This document shows positions 44,015 to 52,816 of a stretch of DNA of 64,000 bases, piece after piece; positions within the stretch are counted from its first letter, which is position 1, and the number at the start of each line of letters is the position of its first letter. The DNA comes from Bifidobacterium adolescentis ATCC 15703 (GTDB lineage Bacteria > Actinomycetota > Actinomycetes > Actinomycetales > Bifidobacteriaceae): the NCBI RefSeq assembly GCF_000010425.1, contig NC_008618.1, forward strand, positions 2,025,646 through 2,089,645, given 5' to 3'. The notes beneath the pieces are model-generated. The model was not told the DNA's origin, did not search any database, and was given only the letters and a program-made list of their open reading frames with translations. The translations under genes and the position numbers were made by a program.

Positions 44015-44170
44015 CGAACCCGTATGACGGGCTTGGACCTCTTACCATGGGTAAGTGCTCCAGAAGTCTTCCCCCAACTTGAGACTTCTGGCAAAGCGGA
44101 CGAGACGTCCCCCAACCTATCTCGTCCGACCGGGGGCAGGACATCCCCTTCTCTCCTGCCCCCTTTTTAT
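44015..44170 (+). ncRNA. Putative regulatory RNA in the tRNA-Thr 3' trailer, with three C-rich loops
   Basis: After the tRNA come two short hairpins (44019-44031, 44041-44055) and then three larger ones. Hairpin A has a 10-bp stem 44060-44069/44082-44091, loop containing TCCCCCAAC. Hairpin B has a 9-bp stem 44097-44105/44120-44128, loop again containing TCCCCCAAC. The terminator stem at 44132-44163 has a loop containing ATCCCC. Stems differ in sequence but loops are alike, as in sRNAs that pair C-rich loops with Shine-Dalgarno GGGGA. Expression, processing from the tRNA precursor and targets are inferred. It could alternatively be an attenuator or plain trailer. Confidence 0.55.
44132..44168 (+). 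terminator. Terminator of the tRNA-Thr transcript
   Basis: Perfect 10-bp stem GGGGGCAGGA/TCCTGCCCCC followed by TTTTTATTTTT. Confidence 0.93.
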
Positions 44171-44295
44171 TTTTCGCTTTTCGCACCTGCTTTCAAAAAT
44201 GTGGCGGTATGGATAAAACCATCGGAAAGCACGGCAACCGTTCCAGCTGAGCCGTTACAATAACGGCGTTGTAGGCAGCGCTGAAAAGAGGATAA

Positions 44296-45816
44296 ATGAC
44301 GAGAAGGTGGACCCCTCGGAGATTCGTGACGCTTCGTCGTGTCCGCGTCATGGCATGCGTGGCCTCATTGACTTTGACTTCGGCGTTGGCGTTTGGTGTG
44401 GGCGCGCGCAAATCCGTGGCATTGACCGTCAATGGGGAGACCACCACGGTGACCACATATGCGATGAGCGTGGACCGTCTGCTGCAGGAGCAGGGCGTGA
44501 AAGTCAAAACGCACGACCTGGTGGAGTCGACCAGCCCGACCAGCATGCTGAAGAACCATGATGTGGTGAACGTGCAGAGCGCATACCAGACCACCATCAC
44601 CATCGACGGCCAGGAAGTGCCGTTCTGGACGGTCGCGTCCAGCGCCGAGCAGTTGCTGGACTTCTTCAACCAAAACGAAACCGAAGCGGCGAAAATCACC
44701 GTCAATATCAGCAACGTCTACAACAAGCTCACCGGCGGTCTCATCATCAACCAGAAGGGGCCCGTCACCGTCATCGCGGACGGCAAAAGCTCGGTGGCGC
44801 CGAACGGCAAGCTGCCCGCCGCCTCCATTCTTGACGCCAAAGGCATCACGTTGGGCAAGGAGGATCGCGTCAGCGTCGAAAAGGACGGCAAAAAGACCAT
44901 TCTGCGCGTCCGCCGCGTGACCCACGGCGAGGAAACACGTACGAAGGAAGTGCCGTTCGGCACGCAGACCATCATCGACCCGAACCTGCAGCCGGGCGAA
45001 GTCACGATACGGCAGGAAGGCGAAAACGGCGAAATCCAGCAGACGTACGCCGTCACCTACGTGGATGGCGTGAAGGAAAGCGAGACGCTGACCGAAGAGA
45101 AGACCACGAAAATCGCCATCGACAAAGTCATTGCGGTCGGACCGGAAAAAACTACGGACGATACCGACAAATCCGACAACAGCGGCAACGGCAATGGCGA
45201 TAACGGCGATTCCGGCAAGACGGACGACGGCAAGAACGATTCGGGTAAGAACGACTCGAATAAAAACGACAATAAGTCCGATTCGAACAAGTCCGATTCC
45301 GACAAAACCGATTCGAACAAGTCGGATTCCTCGGATAAGAACAATTCGAACAACAACTCGAATAACAATTCCAACAACACCAAGAAGGACGATCCGGCAC
45401 CGACCCCCACACCAACCCCTGCACCGCAGCCGACTCCCGCACCCCAGCCCAAACCGCAGCCCACGCCGCAGCCGAGCAATCCTTCCGCAGGCTGCCGCTT
45501 GTACCATCCTTCCGCGGCACAGGCACAGGCCTACGCTTCCGGCGCGGCGGCGCAGCGCGGCTGGACCGGCCAGAACTGGACGGATCTGGTCAAACTCTGG
45601 AATCGCGAATCCGGATGGAGCTGGAGCGCGGAAAACGTGTATTCGGGCGCATACGGTATTCCACAAGCGTTGCCGGGCAGCCAAATGGCCACGTTCGGCG
45701 CGAATTGGAAGGACGATGCCGCCGTGCAGATCGACTGGGGTCTGAGCTACATCGCACAGCGGTACGGCAGCCCGTCCGCGGCGTGGCAGCACTCCGAACA
45801 GACCGGATGGTACTGA
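44296..45816 (+). CDS. Resuscitation-promoting-factor-like cell-wall protein (DUF348, G5, transglycosylase-like)
   Basis: 506 residues. A signal-anchor is at about 18-40; two to three DUF348 ubiquitin-like repeats (LTVNGETTTVTTYAMSVD and similar) precede a G5 domain (RVTHGEETRTKEVPFGTQTI, about 220-285). A Ser/Asp/Lys/Asn low-complexity linker (about 287-366) and a Pro-rich spacer follow. The last ~100 residues are lysozyme-like, with a probable catalytic E438 in WNRESGW and GAYGIPQALPGSQM. It should cleave or remodel peptidoglycan. It precedes ksgA and ispE, as rpf-type genes do in other actinobacteria. RBS AGAGGA before ATG 44296. Confidence 0.9.
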   Translation: MTRRWTPRRFVTLRRVRVMACVASLTLTSALAFGVGARKSVALTVNGETTTVTTYAMSVDRLLQEQGVKVKTHDLVESTSPTSMLKNHDVVNVQSAYQTTITIDGQEVPFWTVASSAEQLLDFFNQNETEAAKITVNISNVYNKLTGGLIINQKGPVTVIADGKSSVAPNGKLPAASILDAKGITLGKEDRVSVEKDGKKTILRVRRVTHGEETRTKEVPFGTQTIIDPNLQPGEVTIRQEGENGEIQQTYAVTYVDGVKESETLTEEKTTKIAIDKVIAVGPEKTTDDTDKSDNSGNGNGDNGDSGKTDDGKNDSGKNDSNKNDNKSDSNKSDSDKTDSNKSDSSDKNNSNNNSNNNSNNTKKDDPAPTPTPTPAPQPTPAPQPKPQPTPQPSNPSAGCRLYHPSAAQAQAYASGAAAQRGWTGQNWTDLVKLWNRESGWSWSAENVYSGAYGIPQALPGSQMATFGANWKDDAAVQIDWGLSYIAQRYGSPSAAWQHSEQTGWY

Positions 45817-45867
45817 TCCGGCTAATCGCCAACGATTTTCGTACCGGCATGAACGGATAATGAGGGA

Positions 45868-46779
45868 ATGACAGAAAACGTGAACGAGCATACGCAGGGC
45901 CATTTGCTGGGGGCGGCCGACATCCGACGCATCGCCGCCGACGCGGGTATCAGCCCGACGAAGAAATTCGGGCAGAATTTCGTGATTGATCCGGGAACCG
46001 TGCGTCGCATCGTGCGCGAGGCCGGCGTGACCGCCGACGACCATGTGCTGGAAGTCGGTCCCGGACTGGGTTCGCTGACGCTGGCGATTCTGGAAACCGG
46101 CGCCACGATGACGGCTGTGGAAATCGACCCGCCGGTCGCCGAACGCCTGCCGAAAACCATCGCCGAATTCATGCCGGACGCCGTGGACCGCTTCCGTGTG
46201 GTCAACCGCGACGCACTTACCGTCAATCCGGAGAATCTGCCCGATTTCAAGGATGACGATTCCTTCACGCTGGTGGCCAATCTGCCGTACAACGTGGCCA
46301 CGCCGATTCTGCTCACCCTGTTGGAACGTTTCGACAATCTGGGCACCTTCCTGGTGATGGTGCAGAAGGAAGTGGCGGACCGTTTGAGCGAGAAGCCCGG
46401 TTCGAAGATCTACGGCACGCCGAGCGTGAAGCTCGCATGGTACGGCACCGCGGAACGCGTGGGCGTCATCGGCCGCAACGTGTTCTGGCCGGCCCCGAAC
46501 GTCGATTCCGCGCTGGTGCTGTTCAAGCGCTACCCGGGCGGTCACACCCCCGCCGCGGACAATGCGGACGGTTCCGTGGTGGATCGCGAAACCGTGTTCC
46601 GTTTGATCGACGCGGCTTTCGGGCAGCGCCGCAAGACCCTGCACGCCGCATTGAAGAAAATCGTGCCGTCCGAAGCGTTCGAGAAGGCCGGCATCGACCC
46701 GACCCGTCGTGGCGAGACGCTCACCATCGACGAATTCGTGGCGTTGGCACGCGCGTTGGATGAGGTGTTCGCGTCATGA
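45868..46779 (+). CDS. ksgA: 16S rRNA dimethyladenosine transferase (KsgA/RsmA)
   Basis: 303-residue SAM-dependent methyltransferase that dimethylates the two adenosines of the 16S helix 45 loop. Motifs are KKFGQNFVID, the SAM site VLEVGPGLGSLT, the acidic EID, and NLPYNVATP, the catalytic motif IV. It overlaps ispE by 4 nt (ATGA). Its place after an rpf-type gene is conserved in actinobacteria. Start ATG 45868 is the first in frame; a GAGGG lies just upstream. Confidence 0.95.
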   Translation: MTENVNEHTQGHLLGAADIRRIAADAGISPTKKFGQNFVIDPGTVRRIVREAGVTADDHVLEVGPGLGSLTLAILETGATMTAVEIDPPVAERLPKTIAEFMPDAVDRFRVVNRDALTVNPENLPDFKDDDSFTLVANLPYNVATPILLTLLERFDNLGTFLVMVQKEVADRLSEKPGSKIYGTPSVKLAWYGTAERVGVIGRNVFWPAPNVDSALVLFKRYPGGHTPAADNADGSVVDRETVFRLIDAAFGQRRKTLHAALKKIVPSEAFEKAGIDPTRRGETLTIDEFVALARALDEVFAS

Positions 46780-47702
46780 GCACCATTGATTCGCCCGCCA
46801 TCGGAACGGCCACCATCAACGCCGTGAGCGTGGACTGCCCGGCGAAAACGAATCTGACCCTGCATGTGGGCCCGTCGCATGCCGAATGGGGCGGCCGTCA
46901 TGAACTCGACACCATCTATTGCGCGGTCGGCGTATACGACACCGTCACCGCCACGCGCAAAGCGCCGGGAAGCGGCTTCTCGCTGAATCTCGAGGGCGCG
47001 TATCTGGGCGACCTGGCCTCTTCCGGCAGCGATATGCGCCGCAACCACGCCGTGCTGGCATTGTTCGCCATGGCCGAAGCGAGCAGCCATGAGCCGGACG
47101 TGGCGTTGAACATCGACAAGCGCATCCCCGTCGGCGCGGGCATGGCCGGCGGTTCCGCCGATGCGGCGGCGACGATTCTGGCATTGAACACGTTGTGGGA
47201 TCTCGATTGGCCGATCGAACGCCTGCAGGAAGTCGCGGCCACGCTGGGCGCGGACATGCCGTTCTGTCTGACCGGCGGTTACGCGCGCGGCACCGGTTTC
47301 GGCGAACGCATCGAACAGCTTGATGACGATGGCGATATCGTACGCGATCTTACGGAACGTGGGTTTACCGGCCATCTGCTGGTCGGCGCATACCGTGCGG
47401 AACTGCGCACGCCGGAAGTGTATGCCACATTCGATCAGATCGGTGCCGGCGATGGCGATGAGAACCACCTGCAGAAGGCGGCGGTCTCCCTGCATCCGCG
47501 TAGCGGACAGGCGATCGAGGAAGCCTTGCGTGCGGGAGCCAGCCAGGCGTTCGTCTCCGGTTCCGGCCCGTCCGTCATCGCGTTCGTGCCGACGGAGGAT
47601 GCGGCGGACGCCGTGCAGCGGGCATGGCAGGACAGCCGTTGCGTCGATCGCATCATCGCCACGAACGCCCCAGCCCGACCGATTGTGCATATCACCGCAT
47701 GA
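46776..47702 (+). CDS. ispE: 4-diphosphocytidyl-2-C-methyl-D-erythritol kinase
   Basis: 308-residue GHMP kinase of the methylerythritol-phosphate pathway to isoprenoids. It shows the start VDCPAKTNLTLHVGP, the ATP loop IPVGAGMAGGSADAAATI and the late GHMP motif VSGSGPSVIAF. Coupled to ksgA by ATGA. The stop codon lies inside a perfect 17-bp tandem duplication (47688-47721). Confidence 0.93.
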   Translation: MSTIDSPAIGTATINAVSVDCPAKTNLTLHVGPSHAEWGGRHELDTIYCAVGVYDTVTATRKAPGSGFSLNLEGAYLGDLASSGSDMRRNHAVLALFAMAEASSHEPDVALNIDKRIPVGAGMAGGSADAAATILALNTLWDLDWPIERLQEVAATLGADMPFCLTGGYARGTGFGERIEQLDDDGDIVRDLTERGFTGHLLVGAYRAELRTPEVYATFDQIGAGDGDENHLQKAAVSLHPRSGQAIEEALRAGASQAFVSGSGPSVIAFVPTEDAADAVQRAWQDSRCVDRIIATNAPARPIVHITA

Positions 47703-47721
47703 CACATATCACCGCATGACA
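47688..47721 (+). repeat. 17-bp tandem duplication over the ispE stop
   Basis: Two perfect copies of a 17-bp unit beginning CATATCACCGC (47688-47704, 47705-47721); the first contains the ispE stop TGA. Confidence 0.9.
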
Positions 47722-47763
47722 GTAAAGTTGATGGCAATTGGTTTGTTCAAAAGGAATTCGTAA

Positions 47764-48396
47764 ATGACCCAGGCTAACGACGAGCGCGCCGCGCGCAAAG
47801 AGTACATTCGCCGCCGTCAGAAGACGGTGTTCAGCATCGTCGGAGCCGTCATGGTGGTCGCCATGGTGGTGTCCCTGCTGTTCTTTTTCCATGTCGGAGG
47901 CCTGGGCAACGTCAAGTCGGCCGCCGTACAGCCGAACTACGGCCAGCAGGCACCGTGCCCCATCAAGGAAGCCGACGGCAACAAGGCCAAGTATGTGGAG
48001 AATCGCAACATCACGCTGCGTGTGCTCAACGGCACGAAGTTCTCCGGCTTCGCCAAGGCGGTGAGCGACGCGTTGCAGAACCGCGAGTTCAACCCCCAGA
48101 CGCCGGGCAACTACACCAAGAAGGTGGATCGCACGATGATCGTCTTCGGCAAGAACGGCGTGAATCAGGCGTACACCGTGGCAAGCAATTTCACCGATGC
48201 CATGCTGGTTATGGACGACCGTCAGGACCAGCTGATCGACGTCATCGTGGGCGCCACGTTCGACAATCTGCAGGATACGAAGAAGGTTCCCGCCGCAGGC
48301 AAGGCGATCACCGGCATCCAGGGCTGCGTCGCGGTGGACAAGATGACCGACCTGCCCAAGGCGCCCGAGCATGATGCGGTGAATCCGCAAAGCTGA
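47764..48396 (+). CDS. LytR C-terminal-domain (LytR_C) membrane protein
   Basis: 210 residues: charged cytoplasmic start, one membrane helix (about 24-46, FSIVGAVMVVAMVVSLLFFF), then an extracellular domain beginning ITLRVLNGTKFSGFAKAVSDAL, characteristic of the LytR_C fold. It lacks the LCP catalytic domain, so it is not a teichoic-acid ligase itself and is probably an envelope accessory. RBS AAAGGA before ATG 47764; terminator at 48427. Confidence 0.82.
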   Translation: MTQANDERAARKEYIRRRQKTVFSIVGAVMVVAMVVSLLFFFHVGGLGNVKSAAVQPNYGQQAPCPIKEADGNKAKYVENRNITLRVLNGTKFSGFAKAVSDALQNREFNPQTPGNYTKKVDRTMIVFGKNGVNQAYTVASNFTDAMLVMDDRQDQLIDVIVGATFDNLQDTKKVPAAGKAITGIQGCVAVDKMTDLPKAPEHDAVNPQS

Positions 48397-48426
48397 CCGC
48401 CAATCGAAATCGATATAGGCAATATG

Positions 48427-48463
48427 AAAAACCCGCGCTCCCCCAATCGGGAACGCGGGTTTT
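48427..48463. terminator. Bidirectional terminator
   Basis: AAAACCCGCG.. stem pairing with ..CGCGGGTTTT (48427-48436 with 48454-48463) plus an inner CCC/GGG, with TTTT on the plus strand and AAAA mirrored on the minus. Serves LytR_C and possibly cca. Confidence 0.85.
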
Positions 48464-48512
48464 CGTATTCGAGCTGTTCCATGCATGCGGCGAAACCACC
48501 GCATGTCAATCG

Positions 48513-49931
48513 CTATTCGCCCTGCTCCTTGTACCAGCGTTCCAGCTCGGCAACGGCCACGTCACGCTCCACCGGACCGTTATCGAGGCGGTATTCCAGC
48601 ATGTGCTTGTACGCCTTGCCGACCATCGGGCCTGGTTCGATGCTTAGCAGCTGCATGATCTCGTCGCCGTTGAGGTCAGGACGGATCGCGTCGAAGTCTT
48701 CCTTTTCTTTCAGGTCGCGTACACGCTGTTCCATCTCGTCCATGGCCGCCGAGAACATCATGGCCTTGCGCTTGTTCTGTGTGGTCGTGTCGGCGCGCGT
48801 AAGGCGGTTCAGACGCTCGTACAGCGGGCCAGCGTCCTTGACGTAGCGGCGGACCGCGGAATCCGTCCACGGCTCCTCCACGTAGCCGTGGAAGCGCAGA
48901 TGCAGGTTGACCAGCTCGCTGACGTCCTCGACCATGTGGTGGTCGAAATGCAGTGCCTTCAAACGCTTGCGCGTCATCTTCGCGCCGACGGCGTCATGAC
49001 GGTGGAAGCTCACCTTGCCGCCCGCTTCGAAACGACGGGTCTTCGGCTTGCCGATGTCGTGCAGCAGAGCCGCCAGACGCAGCGTCAGGTCCGGGGCCGG
49101 CACCGGACCGTCGGAACCGGTTTCGAGGGCGACGGCGCGTTCGATGACGATCATGGTGTGTTCGAACACGTCCTTATGGCGATGGTGCTCGTCGATTTCC
49201 AGCTGCAGCGCGGGAATTTCCGGCAGCACGATGTCGGCAAGACCGGAATCGACCAACGCTTCGATGCCGGCGCGCGGGCGATCGGACAGCAGCAGCTTGA
49301 CCAGTTCGTCGCGCACACGTTCGGCGGAGACGATTTCGATGCGATCGACCATGTCGGACAGCGCTTCGGCGGTTTCCGGCTCGATGCGGAAGCCGAGCTG
49401 CGCCACGAAACGCACGGCGCGCATCATGCGCAACGGATCGTCGTCGAACGACTGCCGCGGATCGACGGGGGTACGCAGCACGCCTTTGGCCAAATCGTTC
49501 GCACCGCCGAACGGATCGACGAATTCGAGTTCCGGAACACGCAACGCCATCGCGTTGACGGTGAAATCGCGGCGGGAAAGATCGCCTTCCAGCGTGTCGC
49601 CGTAATTGACTTCCGGCTTGCGCGAGTCGGGGTCGTACGTGTCGGAACGGTAGGTGGTCACCTCCACTTTCACCTCGGTGCCGTCCTCACGCCTGCGCAT
49701 CGCGCCGAGCGTGCCGAATTTGCGGCCCATATCCCAGAAGCCATCATGCCCAAAACGGCGCAGAATATGCTCAAACTGCTCGGGACGCGCCGATGTGCAG
49801 AAATCCAAATCATGCGATTTGCGATGCAGCAGCAGGTCGCGGACAGGACCCCCGACCAGTGCCAGTTCGTAGCCTTCCGCAGCAAACATACGTCCTAATT
49901 CAATGGCCTCTGGCCACACTTCGAAGTTCAC
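48513..49931 (-). CDS. cca: CCA tRNA nucleotidyltransferase
   Basis: 472-residue enzyme that adds or repairs the 3' CCA of tRNAs; the tRNA-Thr here lacks an encoded CCA. The class-II head domain has LVGGPVRDLLL, the catalytic DLDF, and RRDFTVNAMAL; the body has EAVRFVAQLGFRIEPET-like helix RMMRAVRF and the HD domain LLHDIGKPKTRRF (about 295-308), typical of actinobacterial PcnA/Cca proteins. It is transcribed opposite to and just upstream of the nudix-murJ operon, an arrangement common in actinobacteria. Confidence 0.94.
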   Translation of the reverse strand: MNFEVWPEAIELGRMFAAEGYELALVGGPVRDLLLHRKSHDLDFCTSARPEQFEHILRRFGHDGFWDMGRKFGTLGAMRRREDGTEVKVEVTTYRSDTYDPDSRKPEVNYGDTLEGDLSRRDFTVNAMALRVPELEFVDPFGGANDLAKGVLRTPVDPRQSFDDDPLRMMRAVRFVAQLGFRIEPETAEALSDMVDRIEIVSAERVRDELVKLLLSDRPRAGIEALVDSGLADIVLPEIPALQLEIDEHHRHKDVFEHTMIVIERAVALETGSDGPVPAPDLTLRLAALLHDIGKPKTRRFEAGGKVSFHRHDAVGAKMTRKRLKALHFDHHMVEDVSELVNLHLRFHGYVEEPWTDSAVRRYVKDAGPLYERLNRLTRADTTTQNKRKAMMFSAAMDEMEQRVRDLKEKEDFDAIRPDLNGDEIMQLLSIEPGPMVGKAYKHMLEYRLDNGPVERDVAVAELERWYKEQGE

Positions 49932-50015
49932 GCCATACCTTTCAGCACCACAAGTTTTCCGTTTACCAGCATACCGTTACCCCACCTGCACACAGAATTG
50001 AGTATGGTTGGAATC

Positions 50016-50693
50016 ATGATTACGCCCGCAGACCTTGCACGCATGCTTGCCCATGCTGCGGACGACCATGCCCAAAATCCGCTGGAACCGGACGAACTGC
50101 TGTACACATCGCAGTCGGTTTCGCTGCAGCAGCTGCAACAACTACAGCAATTGCAGCAGCGCACGATCATCACGCCGAGCGCGCCTACGCCGGCGATGAT
50201 GCCGCGCCGGCGCACCGCGGATGGTCCGACCACGTTCGCATCGCTTGACGCGCAGGAGCTGCCGGTGGTGCGCGAGTATTCGGCGGGCGGGCTGGTGTTC
50301 GACGACAAGGGTCGCGTGGCGATCATCGCACGTCATTCACGCAGCGGGCATTTGGAATGGTGCCTGCCGAAGGGACATATCGAAAAAGGCGAAACGCCGC
50401 AGCAGACGGCCGTGCGCGAAGTGCATGAGGAAACCGGCATTCTGGGCGAGGTGGTCGATTCCATCGCCACCATCGACTATTGGTTCACCGGTACCAGCCA
50501 ACGCGTGCACAAGCTGGTGCACCACTTCGCGTTGCGGCAGATCGGCGGCGAGCTGACCGTCGAAGGCGATCCCGACCATGAGGCCGAAGACGCCATTTGG
50601 GTGGATTTTGCTGATTTGGACGATGTGCTGAGCTATCCGAACGAACGGAAGATAGCATGGTTGTACGCAAGGAAACTCAACAGACAGGCGTAA
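50016..50693 (+). CDS. NUDIX hydrolase
   Basis: 225 residues from ATG 50016 (TTG at 49998 is an alternative). The Nudix box is GHIEKGETPQQTAVREVHEETGI, complete for metal binding. The N-terminal ~75 residues include a Leu-Gln repeat (SLQQLQQLQQLQQR) not part of the fold. It heads the operon with the DUF6049-like gene, murJ and the pseudokinase, and the next start lies inside its 3' end. Substrate unknown; related actinobacterial genes in this place are called MutT/Nudix. Confidence 0.9.
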   Translation: MITPADLARMLAHAADDHAQNPLEPDELLYTSQSVSLQQLQQLQQLQQRTIITPSAPTPAMMPRRRTADGPTTFASLDAQELPVVREYSAGGLVFDDKGRVAIIARHSRSGHLEWCLPKGHIEKGETPQQTAVREVHEETGILGEVVDSIATIDYWFTGTSQRVHKLVHHFALRQIGGELTVEGDPDHEAEDAIWVDFADLDDVLSYPNERKIAWLYARKLNRQA

Positions 50694-52816
50694 TAGTGAA
50701 TCAATCCGCACAACGGCACGTTTCGCGTGGCCTTCGCGCGTTATCATCCATCCTCGCCATGGTATTGACCATGGCGTTGATGTTGTTATACGCACCCACG
50801 CCATCGGCAAGGGCCATGGAATCGACCACATCGGCGGAGTCGACGGACGGTATGTTGTCCATCAACTCTTCCACGGCCGTATTGACGGACACCTCCGGAT
50901 ACCATCTGAACGCCACGGTGACCAACACGACCGGACAGGAGATTCCCGCGGGAACGCTGACGCTGGCCATGAACGCCTTCTACACGTTCGTTTCGCGCAA
51001 CGACATCCAGGATTGGTCTGAAGGCAACGGGCGAATCCCCACCCCGCAATCCGTGGGACAGGCCGATGTGCCCGCGTTGCAGCCGGGAGCCAGCGCCAAC
51101 GTGAGCATCGACGCGGACGCCCATCAGGAATCGCTCGCGGCCATCAACTCTTGGGGGCCGAAGCCGGTGCTGCTGAGCTATTCCGCCAACGGAACCCCCC
51201 TTGCTCAATCGCATACGTTCGTGACGCGCACCGGCGCGGGACTCCACACGCCCAGCACGCCGGCGCTGCACATCACCGTCGCCCAGCCGCTGGCCGCCAA
51301 CGGGTGGACCACCGACAGCAAGCTGCTTGGACAGCTGGTCGATGAAGGGGGTATTTCCTCCTCGAAACTGGCGAAAATCGCCATGCCCAGCAAGGATGAC
51401 GACGCACGGCTCAAATCGTTGCAGCAGACCTTCGCCAAGCACGACATGCTGCAGGTCGTAGGAGATCCGACCTACCTGCAGGCGATGGCGATGCCAACGC
51501 GGGTCGACGGCATCACCCAGCCCGCATTGTTCGACATGACCGCCTACAGCGCCATGAACAACGCTCCGGCCTACAGCGCAGCCGGTATCAACGACCGTCA
51601 ATGGTCCGCAGCCAAAGCCCGGAAAACCTATCAATCGGCATTGGGTGACAGCAACGCGGACATCACCGCATACGCGTGGCAGGGCAACGGCAATTGGACC
51701 CTACAAGCGTTGACGAAGGCCCGCCAGCAGGGGTACGGCACCGTCATCGCCACGCATGACTTCGAAGAGGACGATGCGGATACCGTACGTACCGGCAAGA
51801 CGGTGGTCTCCACCGATGTCGGGGACATCACCGTGCTTTCCGCGCAGAATGTGCTTTCCGGCCTGGCCCAAGGCAAGGCGACCAGTGACGATGCCAACGC
51901 CGACAGCGAGGGAACCACGGCCGGCAGATTGGCGCGATTCGTCGCGCAAAGCGCGTTCTACCAGATGGAACAGCCTTATGCGGAACGCAACCTGCTGGTC
52001 TGTCTGAACGAGGATTCCGACCCCAGTGTTGTGGACGCGCTGATGAGCGACATCGAGCAGTCGCCGTGGCTGAACCTCACCGATCTCGCCACGTTGAAGG
52101 ATGCCGACATCTCCGAAGATGCGGCCAGCATGTCAACCGACCTTCCCCAAACGGACGGCCTTACCGATAGCATGCGCAGCGACGTCCAGCAGACTCTGAG
52201 CGCGCTGGCGAACTCATCGAGCAACATCAAACGTTTCAATACGTCGATCCTCGTCAAGCCGAACGGAAAAGACGAATCCGACGTCAACACCTGGAGCAGG
52301 CAGCTGACGAACGCCCACACCATCATGGCCCTGCACGCGTTGGGCGGCGAAAGCCCTTCCAGAAGCACGATGGCGGAAGGCGCGAACCAGCTCGCGGCCC
52401 TGCTGATCAACGGTGTGGCGATCACGCCGACGGAAAGCGTGAATGTGGTCAGCGAAACCGCGAAAATGCCGGTGACCATCAGCAACAGCCACCCGTACCC
52501 GGTGAAGGTGAAGGTCTCGTCGCTGACCGATTCCATGCAGATCGTCACGTCCCGATTCGACACCGTGCAGGTGCCGCCCCACGGCGAGGCACAGGTGGCG
52601 TTCACCATCCGTGTGTCCACGTCCGGCACCGCCAACGCCACCATCAGCCTGTTCGACAGGAATGGTGCAGCGTTTGGAGCCACGCAGGTCACCCACATCA
52701 CCAGCGCGCTGCAGATCAGCGACAAGAGCGGTTTCGTCATCATCGGCTTCGCCGTGCTCTTGGGCGCTGTGGGACTGTGGCGTCAATTCAACCGTAAGAA
52801 GGATCCCGACGAATGA
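50657..52816 (+). CDS. DUF6049-like secreted membrane protein
   Basis: 719 residues. ATG 50657 (GGAAG 5 nt upstream) overlaps the nudix gene by 37 nt; GTG 50696 is a possible later start. A signal peptide spans about 26-54 (LSSILAMVLTMALMLLYAPTPSARA), a long extracellular region of beta and helical parts follows, and a single C-terminal helix (FVIIGFAVLLGAVGLWRQF) with basic tail anchors it. Its fixed place between nudix and murJ in actinobacteria suggests a peptidoglycan-export or division role, which is inference. It overlaps murJ by ATGA. Confidence 0.82.
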   Translation: MVVRKETQQTGVIVNQSAQRHVSRGLRALSSILAMVLTMALMLLYAPTPSARAMESTTSAESTDGMLSINSSTAVLTDTSGYHLNATVTNTTGQEIPAGTLTLAMNAFYTFVSRNDIQDWSEGNGRIPTPQSVGQADVPALQPGASANVSIDADAHQESLAAINSWGPKPVLLSYSANGTPLAQSHTFVTRTGAGLHTPSTPALHITVAQPLAANGWTTDSKLLGQLVDEGGISSSKLAKIAMPSKDDDARLKSLQQTFAKHDMLQVVGDPTYLQAMAMPTRVDGITQPALFDMTAYSAMNNAPAYSAAGINDRQWSAAKARKTYQSALGDSNADITAYAWQGNGNWTLQALTKARQQGYGTVIATHDFEEDDADTVRTGKTVVSTDVGDITVLSAQNVLSGLAQGKATSDDANADSEGTTAGRLARFVAQSAFYQMEQPYAERNLLVCLNEDSDPSVVDALMSDIEQSPWLNLTDLATLKDADISEDAASMSTDLPQTDGLTDSMRSDVQQTLSALANSSSNIKRFNTSILVKPNGKDESDVNTWSRQLTNAHTIMALHALGGESPSRSTMAEGANQLAALLINGVAITPTESVNVVSETAKMPVTISNSHPYPVKVKVSSLTDSMQIVTSRFDTVQVPPHGEAQVAFTIRVSTSGTANATISLFDRNGAAFGATQVTHITSALQISDKSGFVIIGFAVLLGAVGLWRQFNRKKDPDE

